From Paucimonas lemoignei (GTDB taxonomy: Bacteria; Pseudomonadota; Gammaproteobacteria; Pseudomonadales; Pseudomonadaceae), in contig LS483371.1 of assembly GCA_900475325.1 (NCBI GenBank), forward strand, positions 3,100,001 through 3,164,000: a stretch of DNA of 64,000 nucleotides. The letters are read 5' to 3'. Below the pieces are notes generated by a model. That model did no database searches, was not told the DNA's origin, and was given only the letters and a program-made list of their open reading frames with translations. Made by a program: the position numbers and the translations under genes. Positions 61,840 to 64,000 of this stretch are shown in pieces (positions within the stretch are counted from its first letter, which is position 1; every line of letters starts with the position of its first letter).

Positions 61840-63513
61840 TCAGTCCTGTTTGGAGACCAGCGTCAGGTCAATAAACCAGCTTTGTGGCTGCACCACGCCT
61901 GTGACTTTCGGCGAGATGGCGCGCGGGCCGACGTCATGGGCAACGAACAGGAACGGAGCCTCATCGACGATCGCCGCATGCAACTTGCCGGACGCCTCGT
62001 CCAGCGCCTTGGACTCGAACGAGTTACGCACCGTGGTGATCAGCTTCTCCACCTCAGGCGACGCGAAGTAGCCCCAGTTGTTGGAAACCGGCGGGTAGGC
62101 CTTTTCACTGGCGAACCGCACCATGCCGAAGTACGGGTCCATGACCGCCGCGCTGACGTTGATCGCGTTGGCGCCCTGGCCTGCCGGATCCTTGGCCCCC
62201 AGACGCCAGCCGCTGAACAGCGTGTTCCACTCGGTGACCGCAATGTCCACGTCGAAATAGCAGCCCTTGAGGCTCTGCTGGATGTATTCGTTCATCGGCA
62301 GCGGCTGCATCTGCCCGGAACCGGAGGCCGAGGTCAGGACCTTGACCTTGACCGGTTTGTCTTTGCTGAACCCGGCGTCGGCCATGAGTTTCTGGGCGGC
62401 GGCCTGGTCGTACCGAATCTTGAATTCGGGGTTGCCATACCACGGTGAATCCTTCTCATAGATCCCGGTGGCCTCCTGCATGTACCCGCCCAGATAGGCT
62501 TTCAACTCGCTGCGATCCAGACACAGGTTGGCGGCCTGACGCACACGTTTGTCCAGCCACGGCGAACCCGGGGCGAAGGAGAACTGCCAAGGCCACAGGT
62601 GAGGCTGGCCATTGGAGTAGATTTTGAATTTCTTGCTCTTGATCTGCTCCATGGCATCGGGTGCCGGGGCTTCGATCCAGTCCACCTGGCCCGACAGCAA
62701 CGCCGCCGTGCGGGCATTGGCCTCTGGCAGCGGGATCAGCACCACATGGTCGACTTTGGGGACGCGCTTGGGGTCCCAGTAATCAGGGTTTTTATCCAGC
62801 ACCAATTCCTGGCGCGGCACCATGCGATCCATCTTGAACGGCCCGGTGCCCACCGAGTGACTGGCAAACGCGGTCCAGGCTTGTTTGGAGCGCTCGGCTG
62901 GATCGGTGACGGCGGCAGGAACGGCGGTGAAGTCTTTCTGCCAGGCCGTCGGCGAGGCCATGAACAGATTGGTCAGGTTGTACGGCAGCACTGCATCCGG
63001 TTCGCTGGTGGTCAGCTCGACGGTAAGGTCATCGATTTTCCTGGCGCTGCGCAGGGTCGGCATCCGCGACACGGTCATGCCGATCTGCCCCGGTGCATAG
63101 TGCGGGGCCTGCTTGTCGAGCACCTTGTTGACGTTCCACACCACGCTGTCGGCATTGAACGCCGAGCCATCGTGGAACTTGACGCCCGGGCGAAGTTTGA
63201 AGACCCACTTGGTGTGGTCATCCGGATCGACCGCCCACTCCGTGGCCAGCCCCGGGACCAGCCCGGCCGCCTTGTCAGCTTGTGACAGGTCCCATTCCAC
63301 CAGGGAGTCAAACATGGTGATGCCGGTGAAACGGTTGCCCTCATAGCCCTGATCCGGCTGACCGTGAGTCAGGGGGATGTCTGCTGCGGTCATGGCGATG
63401 CGCAAGGTGCTTTCGGCCATCGCCGCCAAAGGTGACAAGGCACCCATCGCTACCGAGCAGGCCAGTGCCAGTCGGGTAAAACTACGTGCGCGGTTTGCAG
63501 AAGCATGCGTCAT
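61840..63513 (-). CDS. ABC transporter substrate-binding protein (SBP_bac_5 class)
   Basis: 557 residues. Signal peptide SFTRLALACSVAMGALSPLA, cleavage near AMA; family blocks RIAMTAADIPLTHGQPDQGY, WVFKLRPGVKFHDGSAFNAD, HSVGTGPFKMDRMVPRQELV. Ligand cannot be read; with the amidase and amidohydrolase it may be an amide, peptide or carbamoyl compound. Start ATG 63513 (MTHASANRARS); the longer frame has no signal peptide at its start. The ribosome site GGGAA is inside a hairpin arm (63523-63552). Confidence 0.93.
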   Translation of the reverse strand: MTHASANRARSFTRLALACSVAMGALSPLAAMAESTLRIAMTAADIPLTHGQPDQGYEGNRFTGITMFDSLVEWDLSQADKAAGLVPGLATEWAVDPDDHTKWVFKLRPGVKFHDGSAFNADSVVWNVNKVLDKQAPHYAPGQIGMTVSRMPTLRSARKIDDLTVELTTSEPDAVLPYNLTNLFMASPTAWQKDFTAVPAAVTDPAERSKQAWTAFASHSVGTGPFKMDRMVPRQELVLDKNPDYWDPKRVPKVDHVVLIPLPEANARTAALLSGQVDWIEAPAPDAMEQIKSKKFKIYSNGQPHLWPWQFSFAPGSPWLDKRVRQAANLCLDRSELKAYLGGYMQEATGIYEKDSPWYGNPEFKIRYDQAAAQKLMADAGFSKDKPVKVKVLTSASGSGQMQPLPMNEYIQQSLKGCYFDVDIAVTEWNTLFSGWRLGAKDPAGQGANAINVSAAVMDPYFGMVRFASEKAYPPVSNNWGYFASPEVEKLITTVRNSFESKALDEASGKLHAAIVDEAPFLFVAHDVGPRAISPKVTGVVQPQSWFIDLTLVSKQD

Positions 63514-63522
63514 GGCGAGTTT

Positions 63523-63552
63523 CCCATCAGTCAGGTAAGGAGAGCTGATGGG
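63523..63552 (-). promoter_or_regulatory. 5' UTR hairpin over the binding-protein ribosome site
   Basis: CCCATCAG and CTGATGGG (63545-63552, 63523-63530) form a perfect 8-bp stem; the 3' arm as transcribed overlaps GGGAA, the ribosome site 9 nt or so before the ATG. May reduce translation or stabilise the mRNA 5' end. Confidence 0.5.
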
Positions 63553-63667
63553 TGCAACGCAATGCCCATACCAACTTTTTTCAGGACGCAAATCGTCGCT
63601 TGCCGGGGCACTCAAAAAACGAAGCAATTCAGACGGTTAGCCAGCACGAAAAATCACCCGGAAAATT

Positions 63668-63685
63668 TACCCAAACGTTTGGGTA
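63668..63685. promoter_or_regulatory. LacI-family operator palindrome in the divergent gap
   Basis: TACCCAAACGTTTGGGTA is a perfect 18-bp palindrome with the central CpG typical of LacI/GalR-family operators. It lies between the divergent binding-protein gene (minus) and the LacI-type gene (plus). Confidence 0.85.
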
Positions 63686-63782
63686 GTGTTGCGCGGCGGT
63701 TCGTGCAATCTTTTGGTACGCCGCGCTCCAAGCTGGCGCACCTCCTTTGATGCACCGCTAACTCAACGCCCAGGTGGCATTC

Positions 63783-64000
63783 ATGAACAAACGTCCGGCC
63801 ACCCTTCGCGGCATTGCTCAACAACTGAATGTCCATGTGTCGACGGTCTCTCGGGTGTTGAACGGCACCCTGGATCACGCCGGGCGCGCGGCGTCCAAAG
63901 ACACCATCAAGCGCATCCGGGCGTTGGCCGCCAGCCTTGATTACCAGCCCAACACCCACGCCAGAACCCTGAAAACCCGGCACAGCCGCGAGATTGCGAT
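63783..64000 (+). CDS. LacI-family transcriptional regulator (5' part, truncated by window end)
   Basis: 72 codons are visible: MNKRPATLRGIAQQLNVHVS, then TVSRVLNGT and ALAASLDYQPNTHARTLKTR, a standard LacI-type helix-turn-helix plus hinge helix. AGGTGG lies about 5 nt before ATG 63783. The rest lies beyond 64000. It is divergent from the importer/amidase operon with a perfect palindrome between, so it is the probable local regulator. Confidence 0.92.
   Translation, partial: MNKRPATLRGIAQQLNVHVSTVSRVLNGTLDHAGRAASKDTIKRIRALAASLDYQPNTHARTLKTRHSREIA

Overview
The window reads as a chromosomal segment of a Pseudomonas (fluorescens/syringae lineage). The evidence is the gacA-uvrC-pgsA order, a TTG-started GacA, the hbcR/3-hydroxybutyrate locus, the glgE-treS-glgB locus, high GC content with Pseudomonas-like codon use, and many REP/REPIN-type intergenic palindromes. 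There are no rRNA or tRNA genes, no CRISPR array and no intact insertion sequence or prophage. A phage-derived regulator pair and three copies of a large repeated intergenic element are present. Start codons were refined mainly from visible Shine-Dalgarno spacing, so several differ from the longest open frame.

Layout. 1-3000 (minus): gacA-uvrC-pgsA. 3000-3800: divergent regulator pair resembling Mu-like phage (BcepMu gp16/gp17-type) control genes. 3900-5500: DAHP synthase (aroF) preceded by two short ORFs rich in aromatic codons, a strong intrinsic terminator and a second GC-rich hairpin beside the aroF ribosome site; this looks like an attenuation leader. 5600-5900: small parvulin. 6150-11700: yejABEF peptide importer. 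11750-15700: sigma-54 activator HbcR, a -24/-12 promoter, a GntP-type permease and 3-hydroxybutyrate dehydrogenase. 15700-16640: repeats. 16650-18320: PilT/PilU-like ATPase and a second parvulin. 18330-21820 (minus): ridA-iclR-DSD-family enzyme-sugar kinase, which I read as a hydroxy-amino-acid (possibly D-glucosaminate) to 2-keto-3-deoxygluconate pathway.

22000-31000: small conserved and secreted proteins, hemerythrin, the ABC-F protein YbiT, a periplasmic lactonase, an MFS carrier, an endonuclease/exonuclease/phosphatase-fold protein, and a secreted halovibrin/DUF2599-like protein whose ribosome site lies in a perfect 13-bp hairpin. 31100-38700 (minus): glgE-treS/maltokinase-glgB for alpha-glucan and trehalose metabolism. 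39300-40050: proline-rich protein and MgtC. 40170-44220 (minus): AraC regulator, SDR, thiolase, enoyl-CoA hydratase. 44400-47100: small envelope or unknown proteins. 47260-48640: protealysin-like M4 protease with a putative emfourin-type inhibitor gene just downstream.

48640-49380 holds a second, inverted copy of the 15.8-kb repeat. 49600-53130 is a pqi operon (two separate PqiA halves, PqiB, PqiC). 53430-54240 is a methyltransferase, and 54350-55170 a diverged third copy of the large repeat with clear terminal inverted repeats. 55220-63510 (minus) is an ABC importer operon (binding protein, two permeases, two ATPases) followed by an amidase and an N-carbamoyl-amino-acid hydrolase-family enzyme. 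It lies divergent from a LacI-family regulator truncated by the window end, with an 18-bp perfect palindrome between them.

The most unusual signals are the tandem aromatic leader ORFs of aroF, the ribosome-site-sequestering hairpins, the repeated composite palindromic element, the protease/inhibitor pair, and the RidA-linked catabolic operon. All functional statements come from reading motifs and remembered families; no search was run.
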